From assembly GCF_000622145.1 (NCBI RefSeq), contig NZ_JHWH01000010.1, positions 96,028 to 160,027 of the forward strand: a stretch of DNA of 64,000 nucleotides. The letters run 5' to 3'. The stretch comes from Paracoccus yeei ATCC BAA-599 (GTDB lineage Bacteria > Pseudomonadota > Alphaproteobacteria > Rhodobacterales > Rhodobacteraceae). Within the stretch, counting starts at the first letter, position 1. The number at the start of each line of letters is the position of its first letter. Both the position numbers and the translations under genes were made by a program. The notes below the pieces were generated by a model that was given only the letters and a program-made list of their open reading frames with translations, was not told the origin of the DNA and did no database searches. Shown here in pieces: positions 18,127-26,166 of the stretch.

Positions 18127-19506
18127 CTACCGCCCCAGGACAAACACCATGGGCGTGCGGTCTCCCGCGCCGCCGATGGCGTAGAGCGCCAGCTCGCGCG
18201 CGATCGGATTGACGTCGGTGGTGTTCTTCAGCGGATCGTAGATCGGCTTTCCGGTGATTTCGGCCCCGGCGCCGGCGGCATAGGTCGGGACGCCGCGGCT
18301 GCCGGGATGGGGCACGCGGTCGCCCGCGCGGACGGCCTCGCTGTCGTAATCGGCCATGGTCTCGAGGCCCGTGAAGGCCTCTGCGGCCGCGCCGGCATAG
18401 GCCCTGAACGCGGCCTCGGGCGCGGCGGCGGCGGGCTGTTCCAGCACACCGTAGGCGCCGGTCAGGACATGGCTGCCCCCGGAGGGCGCGAAGACCAGCA
18501 CGGCGCAGCGGTCCGGGATGCCGGGGGTGTAGCAGGCCAGCCCCGGTCCCAGCGCCCTGGTGTCGACGACGCCCGCGCCGCTGCCGTAAAGCACGTCGGT
18601 CACGTCGATCGAGACCCCGTCCTGGGGCATCCAGGCGCCCGGCACCTGCTGCAGGAAGACCTTGAAGGACTTCTCCGGATCATGCGCCTGATCGCTCAGC
18701 ACCGCGCCGTCCTGCCACAGGAACGCCAGTTGCCGGGCGGTGCCATAGGGCACGAAGTCGTCGCTGGCGATCACCGGCCAGTCGGCGGTCAGCGCGGGCG
18801 CCGCGTCCTCCCAGCGGGTGCCGAGGGCCGGGATGCGCGCGTCGCTGAGGATCTTGCCGCGAAGGGCATCGAGGTTTCCCTCGGCCGCGGCGGCATCGAC
18901 CGGCGCCGCCTCGGGCGGGCTGACGCGCCGCAGCAGGCTGCCATCCTGCGTGTAATAGCTGATGCCGGTCACCCGCCCCTCATAACCAAGGCGGCGGGTG
19001 GCGGATTTGCGGATCTCCGTCACCGTCACCTGGGCCAGGATCTCGCGCATGCCGATCCTCTGGCGCAGGGCGCGGCCCTCCTCCCTGCTGGCGGGATAAA
19101 GCGCGACGTCCTTCCAGTTGCGGAAGAACAACTCGCGCCCGCTGTCCAGCGGCAGGCGGCTGTTCGGCGTGAAGATGCTGACCGGGAAGGCGCCCTGCCC
19201 CGCGTCAAAGTCCCCGAGCGTGGCGCCGATCGACAGCACCACCTCGGCCGTGGCCGGGTCGATGCGCGGCTGCTGCGCCTGCAGCCGGGCCATGACCCTG
19301 GCCAGCACCGCGTCGCGGGTGAACTCGTCGGCGGCCAGGTAGTCCGGGTCCTGGCGCGCCAGCGCCTCGAGGTCCGGCGCGCGGCCGTCCAGCGTATCGA
19401 GGAAGCTGGTCCACCAGGCCCGGTCGGGATCGGTGTAGGTCTCGGCGGCCAGCGGCGCGGCCAGCGCGAGGCCAAGGCAGCTGGTCAGGGCGAGGGTCTT
19501 CAGCAT
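18127..19506 (-). CDS. Exported protein of unknown function
   Basis: A 459-residue protein with a clear Sec signal peptide (MLKTLALTSCLGLALAAPLA, cleavage near AAE-TY), preceded by GGAGGAC seven to eight bases before the ATG. The mature part is acidic and rich in Ala, Asp and aromatic residues. It contains SRLPLDSGRELFFRNWKDVA and a C-terminal region with paired cysteines (GLACYTPGIPDRCAV). I do not recognise the family; a periplasmic or surface role is all the sequence supports. A second exported protein and a zinc-ribbon membrane protein follow upstream on the same strand, which may form a loose cluster. Confidence 0.7.
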   Translation of the reverse strand: MLKTLALTSCLGLALAAPLAAETYTDPDRAWWTSFLDTLDGRAPDLEALARQDPDYLAADEFTRDAVLARVMARLQAQQPRIDPATAEVVLSIGATLGDFDAGQGAFPVSIFTPNSRLPLDSGRELFFRNWKDVALYPASREEGRALRQRIGMREILAQVTVTEIRKSATRRLGYEGRVTGISYYTQDGSLLRRVSPPEAAPVDAAAAEGNLDALRGKILSDARIPALGTRWEDAAPALTADWPVIASDDFVPYGTARQLAFLWQDGAVLSDQAHDPEKSFKVFLQQVPGAWMPQDGVSIDVTDVLYGSGAGVVDTRALGPGLACYTPGIPDRCAVLVFAPSGGSHVLTGAYGVLEQPAAAAPEAAFRAYAGAAAEAFTGLETMADYDSEAVRAGDRVPHPGSRGVPTYAAGAGAEITGKPIYDPLKNTTDVNPIARELALYAIGGAGDRTPMVFVLGR

Positions 19507-19584
19507 GGTCGGTCCTCCGGATCGGACAGGCAGGGGCGGCCGCCGGCGGCGCGGCGGCGGGGCATCGTCGTTGGAATCAGCGGG

Positions 19585-20061
19585 TCAGCGGGTCAGCGCC
19601 TCGAAGCTCGGGTAGGTGCGATCGGGCGTCGGACGATAGCCGAGGCTCTGCAGCGCGGCCTCGATAGTGCCGCCCGGTTCCGAGGGGTGGCAGGCGCGCA
19701 GATACATGGTCGAGACCATCTCGGTCGCCCCGAACACCTGGCCCAGGTCCAGGCCCTGGAAGCCGCCATCCTCCAGCCGATAGGCCGGCCGCGCGGTGCT
19801 GCAGAAGAAGCGCACCTCGGAAGGCGCCCCCCATTGCAGCTGGGCGGTGCGGGTCTCGGGGCTGGCCGACACCGCCTGGCGCAGCCAGACCCGCACCAGT
19901 TCGCCCGGCACCTTGGCCGAGCCCTGCGCCTCGACCCGGCGGCCGCTCTGTTCGTAATGGATGCATTCGCCCATCTTGCAGCGGGCCAGATAGACCTCGG
20001 CCGTGGCCGGACCGGAAAGCGCCAGCAACGCCGCCGCAAGGACAAGGGGGTTCGGGGTCAT
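19585..20061 (-). CDS. Small exported protein of unknown function
   Basis: I place the start at ATG 20061, preceded by AAGGAGCC, because it gives a signal peptide (NPLVLAAALLALSGPATA, cleavage before EVYLARCK). The longer frame to 20178 has no ribosome site. The mature protein is about 138 residues with four cysteines (ARCKMGECIHYEQSG, VRFFCSTARPAY, LRACHPSEPGG), suggesting two disulfides. The last third (ALQSLGYRPTPDRTYPSFEA) is conserved-looking. No function can be given. Confidence 0.7.
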   Translation of the reverse strand: MTPNPLVLAAALLALSGPATAEVYLARCKMGECIHYEQSGRRVEAQGSAKVPGELVRVWLRQAVSASPETRTAQLQWGAPSEVRFFCSTARPAYRLEDGGFQGLDLGQVFGATEMVSTMYLRACHPSEPGGTIEAALQSLGYRPTPDRTYPSFEALTR

Positions 20062-20104
20062 GGAAGGCTCCTTGGAAACGGGGAACTCGGAAAGGCGACC
20101 GGTG

Positions 20105-20410
20105 TCAGCGGAACCAGTATTCCCGGCCGTTGCTGAAGAGGACCGAGCCGGACTGGACCAGCGCCGCGAGGGCGACAAAGCCGCAGGCGATGGCGAGGAA
20201 CCAGACCCCGGTCAGGCCCGAGATCACGGCGACCGCTGCGAAGAACGCCACGAAGCGCCGGGTCCTGCCGATCTCCTCGGGGCCGACGACGCGGCCGCTG
20301 GCCAGCCGGCCCACGCCCTTCTGCGCGTGGCAGCCGGGGCAGACCCGCGCCGTCCGCTTCACCGGGGTGCCGCAATGACCGCAGTCGATCGTCCGGCTCT
20401 GGCTCTCCAT
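20105..20410 (-). CDS. Zinc-ribbon membrane protein
   Basis: A 101-residue protein. The N-terminal 30 residues form a zinc ribbon with two CxxC pairs (CGHCGTP and CPGCHAQ). Residues about 50-90 are strongly hydrophobic (FVAFFAAVAVISGLTGVWFL and AIACGFVALAALVQSG) and should form two membrane helices. Proteins of this plan are common and of varied or unknown roles. It is transcribed with the small exported gene downstream and diverges from the XRE regulator. Confidence 0.65.
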   Translation of the reverse strand: MESQSRTIDCGHCGTPVKRTARVCPGCHAQKGVGRLASGRVVGPEEIGRTRRFVAFFAAVAVISGLTGVWFLAIACGFVALAALVQSGSVLFSNGREYWFR

Positions 20411-20498
20411 CCGTCTTGCCCCGCAAATTCACAGCATGGTTCATAATATGAAGTTTGCTTCATAGATATCAAGAGGCAATCCGCGGCTCATCGCCGGC

Positions 20499-20741
20499 AT
20501 GGACCGCATTGCCGACCCCATCGTCGAGGCCTACGCCACCGTGCTGCGCATGCGCCGGCGCGAGGCCGGCCTGTCGCAGGAGCAGCTGGCGCATCGCGCC
20601 GGGCTGTCGATGCGCTTCATCTCGCTCCTCGAGGGCAGCCGCCACCGCCCGACGCTCGTGACCATGCACAAGATCGCCGAGGCGCTGGACCTGCCCCTGT
20701 CCGAGATGATCCGCCAGGCCGAGGCCCTGCCGCGCCGCTGA
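20499..20741 (+). CDS. XRE-family transcriptional regulator
   Basis: An 80-residue single-domain Cro/C1-type regulator. The helix-turn-helix is LSQEQLAHRAGLSMRFISLL followed by EGSRHRPTLVTMHKIAEAL. It resembles small phage or plasmid repressors. Its 3' end is the first part of a repeat block: the last dozen codons recur at about 21939, where they are fused to nothing upstream. It may bind the iteron-like repeats just downstream, but that is only inference from position. Confidence 0.85.
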   Translation: MDRIADPIVEAYATVLRMRRREAGLSQEQLAHRAGLSMRFISLLEGSRHRPTLVTMHKIAEALDLPLSEMIRQAEALPRR

Positions 20742-21082
20742 CCGGCGGGCGGCGCAGCTTGCTCATCCATCTCAAAGGACAGAACCCGCGTCACCGGGGG
20801 ACCGGGATTCGCATGGTCACATGACCATTGCTTCAGGCATGGTCGCGAGCGAGACGCCGCCCTGCCCTTCACCGGGGATCGCCCGTGCCGCATCATGCTG
20901 CTGCCGTCAGCGGGCCACGCCAATCTTCATTTGAAGGGATGATCATTTGAAGGGACGTTCATTTGAAGGGACGTTCATTTCTTCATCTGTCCTCGGACGG
21001 GTCGCCGGTCAGACCCAGCGCGACGGCCCGGTGGTGCATCTGGTAGCGGACAAGGTCGAGGATCCGTCGCCTCTACAGAGCA
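20699..21082 (+). repeat. Dispersed repeat block, copy R1, with three 16-bp iterons
   Basis: This block begins inside the 3' end of the XRE gene and shares long near-identical stretches with R2 (21938-22212), R3 (23238-23594) and in part R4 (22380-22460). Near its middle stand three tandem 16-bp units, ATTTGAAGGGATGATC at 20929 and ATTTGAAGGGACGTTC at 20945 and 20961. After the units the shared tail runs to CTCTACAGAGCA at 21082. Confidence 0.8.
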
Positions 21083-21345
21083 GGCGCCGCGGTTCGCTGG
21101 CGATCTGGTTTGACCCCACGATGGCCTGGAAAGCCGAGCCCACCGGCAGGCGTAGTCGTAAGCCCGGCTACAGTGATGCCGCGATCCAGACCTGCCTGAC
21201 GATGAAAGTGCTGTTTGGGATAGCGCTCAGGCAGATCGAGCCATGTTGCGCCACTGGTTCGAGCAACCATGGCGAGGCGGCTTCGTCGAGAGCCTGTTGC
21301 GGCTGAGGCTGCCTCGGGAAAGGGCTACTCGGACCTTCAGCCGAT
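21083..21345 (+). pseudogene. IS5-family transposase remnant
   Basis: The translation reads GSLAIWFDPTMAWKAEPTG, then YSDAAIQTCLTMKVLFGIAL, which is the conserved N-terminal part of IS5-group transposases. After RQ the frame shifts: GFVESLLRLRLPRERATRTF in another frame is the continuation. Nothing of the catalytic core remains. It begins exactly at the end of repeat R1. Confidence 0.8.
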
Positions 21346-21703
21346 TTGTGCATCAGAGTCCCTCGACACCATAAAAGAGACGCGGTGATGATCGGCATCC
21401 ACAATCCAGCGGCCACGGTGTCAGCGGAAGCTGTTCTGACCCCGCTATGGGAACGTCAAAGGCTTCTTTCATGCGAGGATGGCCTCCTTCGATCATGCCG
21501 TTGTTCGCTGCTGGCAGGGCACGGTCCGGGCGCCAGGCAGCTGCCCTTTTGCGGCACCAACGCGGCAAATCCTGCACCGCTTCAGCCGGTCATTTGAACC
21601 GTCAAAATCCACGGGAATCACTTTTGCCTCACACTGATATCAAGACTCCGCAAACCCATAGAAATCCTATGTGCGGCGCGTGCGGGAACGGAGAATAAAT
21701 CCG
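21346..21703. other. Gap between the IS5 remnant and a small RHH-type gene
   Basis: Open frames of 70-80 codons exist on both strands but resemble no known protein and lack ribosome sites. I see no supported gene. The segment is probably scrambled IS or phage debris. Confidence 0.4.
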
Positions 21704-21904
21704 ATGGCCCGCCTGGGAAAGCTGACCGAAGACCGAACCAAAGCGCGCCAGATCTCAGCCTACGACGAGGACTGGGCGGCCATCAAAAGGGCTGCAAAGC
21801 AGGCGGGACGTCACCTCTCACAGCTCCTGATCAGCAGCGCGAAGAACGCGCGGCAGCCTGCAAATCCTGTCCATCTGATCCGGATAAAGGGCTGGCCAAG
21901 ATAG
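21704..21904 (+). CDS. Small ribbon-helix-helix-like protein
   Basis: I use the ATG at 21704 (GGAG about twelve bases before), giving 66 residues. The pattern RTKARQISAYDEDWAAIKRA followed by KQAGRHLSQLLISSA fits a short beta strand and two helices of the RHH fold, as in small plasmid or antitoxin DNA-binding proteins. The last 15 residues look non-conserved. No partner gene is adjacent; repeat R2 begins 34 bases after the stop. Confidence 0.5.
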   Translation: MARLGKLTEDRTKARQISAYDEDWAAIKRAAKQAGRHLSQLLISSAKNARQPANPVHLIRIKGWPR

Positions 21905-21937
21905 CGCCCGCGCACCCCGTCGTTCAGGGCAAGCTTT

Positions 21938-22212
21938 GTCCGAGATGATCCGCCAGGCCGAGGCTCTGCCGCGCCCCTGAGCGGCGCGCGGCGCGGCTTG
22001 CTCATCCATCTCGAAGGACAGGGCCCGCGTCACCGGGCGGGACCGGGATTCGCATGGTCCCATGACCATTGCTTCATGGCATCAGCGCGGGTGAGACGGC
22101 GCCCCTGCCCTTCACCGGGGATCGCCCATGCCGCATCATGCTGCTGCCCCCCGGCCACGCCTATCATCATATGAACGGATGATCATTTGAAGGGACGTTC
22201 AAATCTTCAATG
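21938..22212 (+). repeat. Dispersed repeat block, copy R2
   Basis: It starts with the last 14 or so codons of an XRE gene (SEMIRQAEALPRP then stop), proving that the block was copied from DNA like 20699-20741. It shares the following 220 bases with R1 with scattered changes and carries two 16-bp units at 22169 (degenerate) and 22185 (ATTTGAAGGGACGTTC). It lacks the tail beyond the iterons. Confidence 0.8.
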
Positions 22213-22379
22213 ACGAACCGCAATGCGTCGGGCTGACCCAAGCCCCGGCGATGCCACGCGCACAGTGCCGACTGCTCTTCATTCGAAGACATATTCATAC
22301 GTCAGGGACGAACGGCCGTTGGGCGGGCCGATGCAGACTGCCCGCATCGACGAGGATCCAGCGTCGACAGCAGCAGGCG

Positions 22380-22460
22380 ATCTTCAAATGAAGGGACGTT
22401 CAAATGAAGGGACGTTCAAATCTTCATCCTGCCGTGGACGGGTCGGCAGGGACTGGCCCA
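22380..22460 (+). repeat. Partial repeat copy R4 with two iterons
   Basis: Two tandem 16-bp units (AAATGAAGGGACGTTC at 22386 and 22402) are followed by TCTTCATCCTGCCGTGGACG, identical to the sequence after the iterons of R3. The upstream part of the block is missing. Confidence 0.75.
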
Positions 22461-22530
22461 GGCTTCAGACCGTCCGGCGGGGTCGTGCTTGTCGCCGGGC
22501 ATCATGGCCCCGGGTCGCGCATCCCGATCG

Positions 22531-23079
22531 TCAGACGTTTCCAAGCGGCCGGTGCGGAGGCGAGGGCATCTCGATCGTCACCTCGTCATGGGGACGGATG
22601 AAGCCTGTGGCCAGCACCCGGGACATGACGCCGCCGCGCAGAAACGGCTTGGCGCCCTGGCCCTTTTGCCCGACAGCAGCTCGCAGTCCGGGTCTCAACC
22701 TGTCCAGAAGCACGCATGGCTCACGCAGCCCGGTCAGCTGCAGCCGCGCCTCGGCGCCAATCCGAAGGATCGTGCCTTCCGGCAAGGCGGTCAGGCTCAT
22801 GCCCGCCGTGACGATATTCTCGCCCAGATCGCCAGGCTGAAGATCGAAGCCCCTTGATCCGAGGTCATCGAGCAGCGCGCTTTCAACCAGATGAACCTGC
22901 CGGAGATTTGGCCGATCCGGCGCCTTCCTTTTGTCGTAGCGATGCTGGGTGGTCGTCCCGTAATGCGCGTCGCCCTCGATGCCCAAACCGGCAACGGCCC
23001 TGATCTCCAGAGCCGGTGTCTTGGACAGGCGGTGCTTCGGGCTCAGGCAGACGGCGACGACGCGTTTGCAGTCTTGCAT
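22531..23079 (-). CDS. MOSC-domain protein
   Basis: A 182-residue MOSC protein, starting at ATG 23079 with GGAGGGG nearby; the longer frame to 23274 runs into repeat DNA. Motifs include GLGIEGDAHYGTTTQHR, ENIVTAGMSLTALPEGT and REPCVLLDRLRPGL with the Cys that MOSC domains use for sulfur or molybdenum-cofactor chemistry, then GGVMSRVLATGFIRPHDEV. Such stand-alone proteins (YiiM-like) are linked to detoxification of N-hydroxylated compounds or sulfur carriage. It is enclosed by repeat copies R4 and R3 and may have moved with them. Confidence 0.85.
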   Translation of the reverse strand: MQDCKRVVAVCLSPKHRLSKTPALEIRAVAGLGIEGDAHYGTTTQHRYDKRKAPDRPNLRQVHLVESALLDDLGSRGFDLQPGDLGENIVTAGMSLTALPEGTILRIGAEARLQLTGLREPCVLLDRLRPGLRAAVGQKGQGAKPFLRGGVMSRVLATGFIRPHDEVTIEMPSPPHRPLGNV

Positions 23080-23237
23080 CCTTGCCCCTCCATGAAGCAC
23101 GCCTCGTGATGTCGCCCCCCCCCGCAGGTTACAAGGCGCGGCAGGTCCCGGACCAGCCCCTTCGTCTGAGATTGCGACAGCACGGTCATGGCGCAGGCAG
23201 CCATTCGGCCCTGCCTGCCGGGCGCGGGTATGCCTTT

Positions 23238-23594
23238 TCCGCTGGCCGGCGGGCGGCACGGCTTGCTCATCCACCTCGAGGCACCCGGATCACCGGATCC
23301 GGCCATGCTGCTTCGCATGCTCCCATGACCATTGCTTCATGGCATCAGCGCGGGTGAGGCGCCGCTCCCGGAAAGCCGATCTTCACCGGGGATCGCCCGT
23401 GCCGCATCGTGCTACTGCCGTCAGCGGGCCACGCCAATCTTCATTTGAACGGATCTTCATGCGAAGGGAAGTTCATTTGAAGGGACGTTCAAATCTTCAT
23501 CCTGCCGTGGACGGGTCACTGGCCGGATACAGCGACGGCCGGGTGGTGCATCCGGTGGCGGACGAGGTCGAGGATCCGTCGCCTCTACAGAGCA
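23238..23594 (+). repeat. Dispersed repeat block, copy R3
   Basis: Shares with R1 the stretch from CCGGCGGGCGGC through to CTCTACAGAGCA, with an internal divergent segment. The iteron site holds three units: 23443 and 23459 (degenerate) and 23475 (ATTTGAAGGGACGTTC). Unlike R1, the last unit runs into AAAT, so a perfect dyad ATTTGAA-GGGACG-TTCAAAT is formed, as in R2. Confidence 0.8.
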
Positions 23595-24097
23595 TCCTCG
23601 GCCGCCGCTGATCATCGAGACGAACGACGGCCGCGCCGACAAGAGCCCCCTCCCCGCCGGGGCCGGCATCATGGGCGCCGTGATCCCTCCCCGCGAGCAA
23701 GAGAAGAGGCTGCTTCCGAGCCGGATTTCCGTTGAGGGCCACGAGCAGCAGGGGTGCGCCGGGTCCGGAAACAAGGTTTCCACCGGCGCCAGGAACCAGG
23801 AACGGCCGTTCCCTCCCGTTACCGCTCGGTTACCGCCGCGTTCCCGCTATTCGTCTCTGATATCAATATAATAATAAATAAATACTGTTATAGTAACGTA
23901 GTATGTAGACATTCTACGCGCACACGCGCATGTATACGCGCACGCACGCACATACAGGCGCACGCGCACGCATGCGCGCATAGATTCCCCGAGAATCCGC
24001 CGTTCCCCGTTACCTTTGATGCAAGACTTTGATCTTGAACGGAAACCTTGGGAACAGGCCGGTAACGCACGGCAACGCCGTTCCCACCAGGTGATTG
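23595..24097. other. Non-coding region with an AT-rich island and an alternating purine-pyrimidine tract
   Basis: No gene is supported. Between about 23795 and 23845 GTTACCG and GTTCCCG-like heptamers recur, and related GGTAACG and GGCAACG words reappear at about 24060-24085. About 23860-23900 is A+T-rich. About 23918-23985 is a run of alternating purines and pyrimidines (GCGCACACGCGCATGTATAC and similar), the type of sequence that can form Z-DNA. Heptamer repeats, an AT-rich patch and a Z-type tract together would suit an origin- or integration-type site, but no replication gene is adjacent. Confidence 0.45.
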
Positions 24098-24268
24098 TTA
24101 CCTGTCTTCGGATGCAGCAGCAGCCTGCAGCCCAAGCTCGATCAGTTGCCGGATGGCTTCGTTCTCGGAGGGTATTCTGTTGTCGTAACGGAAGTCGTTG
24201 ATCCGCTGCGCCTGATCATCTGTCAGGTTGACAAGCTTTTTGACGGGAAAAACGGTCTGTTTTGCCAT
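24098..24268 (-). CDS. 56-residue ribbon-helix-helix protein, putative local regulator
   Basis: A short gene on the minus strand from ATG 24268 to TAA 24098. The product starts MAKQTVFPVKKLVNLTDDQA, followed by FRYDNRIPSENEAIRQLIEL, the beta-helix-helix pattern of RHH DNA-binding proteins of the kind common in Rhodobacteraceae islands. It diverges from the 24401 gene. Two palindromes built from GCATAT half-sites lie in the space between (24285-24297, 24317-24333), the arrangement expected of an autoregulated RHH repressor. Confidence 0.65.
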   Translation of the reverse strand: MAKQTVFPVKKLVNLTDDQAQRINDFRYDNRIPSENEAIRQLIELGLQAAAASEDR

Positions 24269-24284
24269 CAGCCTCAACTAAGCC

Positions 24285-24297
24285 ATATGCTGCATAT
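24285..24297. promoter_or_regulatory. Palindrome ATATGC-T-GCATAT, putative operator
   Basis: A perfect 6-bp inverted repeat with a single-base centre, 17 bases before the RHH gene start on the minus strand. The same half-site GCATAT recurs in the second palindrome. Confidence 0.5.
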
Positions 24298-24316
24298 TGA
24301 CAATAAGAATCTTTGA

Positions 24317-24333
24317 GCATATGTTGTATATGC
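24317..24333. promoter_or_regulatory. Palindrome GCATAT-GTTGT-ATATGC, putative operator
   Basis: A perfect 6-bp inverted repeat with a five-base centre, lying between the divergent RHH gene and the 24401 gene. It uses the same half-site as 24285-24297 in the opposite spacing arrangement. Confidence 0.5.
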
Positions 24334-24369
24334 GGGCCGAAGAAGCGCTACCAACACTTCTTTCGGCCC
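24334..24369 (+). promoter_or_regulatory. Long hairpin in the leader of the 24401 gene
   Basis: GGGCCGAAGAAG pairs with CTTCTTTCGGCCC across an 11-base loop, with one bulged base. It begins right after the second palindrome and ends 31 bases before the ATG at 24401. No T-run follows, so it is more likely an RNA leader element or stabiliser than a terminator. Confidence 0.45.
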
Positions 24370-24400
24370 TAATCACGGTCAACCTGTATGGAGATCGACC

Positions 24401-25036
24401 ATGACTGCACATCAATCTATCCCTTTGGCGGGCTTTGCGGAAGCTCTCACGCCAGGCTTCACCCCCACCCCGATGGTGCAGCGCTTTGCGTTCATGCAGA
24501 CCGCGCTGGCGCTCTATCTCGACGCCGAGCGGGATCTCGCGCAGTCCGGCGCCTGGGATCCGGCCTGCGACCACTGGCTGCGGGACGCCGAGGCGGCGCG
24601 GACGGCGCTGGCGGCCGCGCTCGACGCGGTCTGCGCGACCGAGCCCGCGCGGGCCCAGGACCGGCCGCTGCGCCAGCTGGCGCGGATCGCGCGGGTCATG
24701 CTGCTCGCGACCGACGAGGCCGAGTTCGCCCAGGCCCATGGGCTGATCGCCGCCTTCGGCGCCGTGCTGCGCTGCCCCGGCAGCGGCGCGGTCGATCGGG
24801 GTGTCGACGAGATGCTGGCCGAGGCCCGCGCGCAGCTCGCGGCGGTCGCGGCGCTGCCGGACTACGCGCCGGAGGGGGATGACAGGGGCGGCGACGCGCT
24901 GGTGCCCGCCGCCGTGATCGGCCCGCAGGACAGCGCGCTGCGCCAGACCTGCACCCAGCCCCTGCCCCATCCCGCCGACATGGCGCGCAAGCCCTCCCCG
25001 GCGCCCCGCGACCTGCCCGGCGCCGCGGCCGCCTGA
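24401..25036 (+). CDS. Unknown protein, first gene of a GIY-YIG / AAA-M41 cassette
   Basis: A 211-residue, Ala-rich, mostly helical protein with no signal peptide or membrane segment. It starts MTAHQSIPLAGFAEALTPGF and has an acidic central region (LYLDAERDLAQSGAW) and a Pro-rich, probably disordered tail. I do not recognise a family. It is very GC-rich, unlike the AT-rich DNA just before it, and is followed on the same strand by the zinc-ribbon/GIY-YIG gene after 170 bases. Confidence 0.6.
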   Translation: MTAHQSIPLAGFAEALTPGFTPTPMVQRFAFMQTALALYLDAERDLAQSGAWDPACDHWLRDAEAARTALAAALDAVCATEPARAQDRPLRQLARIARVMLLATDEAEFAQAHGLIAAFGAVLRCPGSGAVDRGVDEMLAEARAQLAAVAALPDYAPEGDDRGGDALVPAAVIGPQDSALRQTCTQPLPHPADMARKPSPAPRDLPGAAAA

Positions 25037-25206
25037 CCGGCGCTTTCCGCCGCCCTTTCTCCCCCGAAGGGCCGCGCCGTTCCCCGCGCGTGATCGCAAC
25101 ACCTCACGCCCTGACCCATCACCCTTCCCGGATCCTGTCGCCGCCCCGGGCCACGCCGCCCGCAGGCCTGAGCCCACGCACCCTCTGACCAGGGAAGGAT
25201 CTTCTC

Positions 25207-26166
25207 ATGTGTTTTTCCACCACCCCCGGCGCTGATCCGGCGCTCTCCACCGCCCTGCCCCGCTTTCCCGCCCCGATCCGGCCGCACTGGCAGGCGACCG
25301 CCGCCGCCAAGGGCTTTCGCATCCTCGCCCGGATCCGGGACCGTTATCACCTGCTGCTGCGCTGCCGGACCTGCCGGCGCGACTTCCCCACGAAGCTCTT
25401 CGTGCTGATGCGCGGCCAGCCGCTCTGCCCGCATTGCCTCGCCGCGCGGCGCGGCGCGCTGGCGGCGGAGGCAGGCGTCGCCTTCCTCGGCCCCGATCCG
25501 GACCATGCCGCCTACGGCCAGTTCCGCGCCCCCTGCGGCCACATCCTGCGCCGGCAGTTCGACCTGATCGCGCGGGTCGCGCGCGGCGAGACCGGGCTGC
25601 GCTGCGAGACCTGCCATGCCGCGCGCGAGGCGGCCGAGGCCCGGCGCTTCGGCTGGCAGCGCCTCGGGCCCTGCCCGTCGGGGCGGCCGAATTACAGGCT
25701 TTATCGGCACCGCTGCGGCCATGTGCAGCGCGTGGCCCAGGCCAACATGCTCTGGGGCCAATGCGACTGCGCCGGCTGCGGCCAGAGCTGGAGCGCCAGG
25801 CCGAGCTTTCTCTATCTCTTCGAGATCCACCTGCCCGCCCGCGGCCCCCGCCCGGCGCGGCAATACCTCAAGCTCGGCTACAGCGCCCATCCGGTCAAGC
25901 GCCACCGCCACCAGCTGGGCCTGCCGCCGGACGCAGGCGTCGCCGTGCTGCGGGTCGTGGCCATGGCTTCGGGCCACGCGGCCTGCGCCTGCGAGATCGC
26001 GCTGCACCGCCAGCTGCGGCGCGCCCACCCCGATGCGGTGGTGCCGAGGGCGGAGTTCGCCGACGGCATCAACGTCACCCGCGAGATCTATCGCCCGGCG
26101 CTGCGCCCGGTGATCGAGGCGGCGCTCGACCGCATCGCGGCCGACGCCGGCGCCGGGCTGTCCTGA
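25207..26166 (+). CDS. Zinc-ribbon protein with C-terminal GIY-YIG-type nuclease domain
   Basis: A 319-residue protein. The first 190 residues contain serial zinc-binding modules (CRTCRRDFPTK, LCPHCLAARR, APCGHILRRQF, LRCETCHAAR, HRCGHVQRV, CDCAGCGQSW). From residue 200 the sequence FLYLFEIHL ... YLKLGYSAHPVKRHRHQLG, then EIALHRQLRRAH, follows the T5orf172/Mug113 branch of GIY-YIG nucleases: a YLFEI strand in place of GIY, an LGYS strand for YIG, the Arg and a Glu. Such proteins cut DNA and are often mobile or phage-linked. Zinc modules would supply DNA recognition. Starts at ATG 25207 with AAGGATC nearby. Confidence 0.7.
   Translation: MCFSTTPGADPALSTALPRFPAPIRPHWQATAAAKGFRILARIRDRYHLLLRCRTCRRDFPTKLFVLMRGQPLCPHCLAARRGALAAEAGVAFLGPDPDHAAYGQFRAPCGHILRRQFDLIARVARGETGLRCETCHAAREAAEARRFGWQRLGPCPSGRPNYRLYRHRCGHVQRVAQANMLWGQCDCAGCGQSWSARPSFLYLFEIHLPARGPRPARQYLKLGYSAHPVKRHRHQLGLPPDAGVAVLRVVAMASGHAACACEIALHRQLRRAHPDAVVPRAEFADGINVTREIYRPALRPVIEAALDRIAADAGAGLS

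Noticed and set aside
20929..23490. 16-bp tandem repeats considered as a CRISPR array
   Set aside because: Repeat units abut directly without spacers, are only 16 bp, and no cas gene is present.
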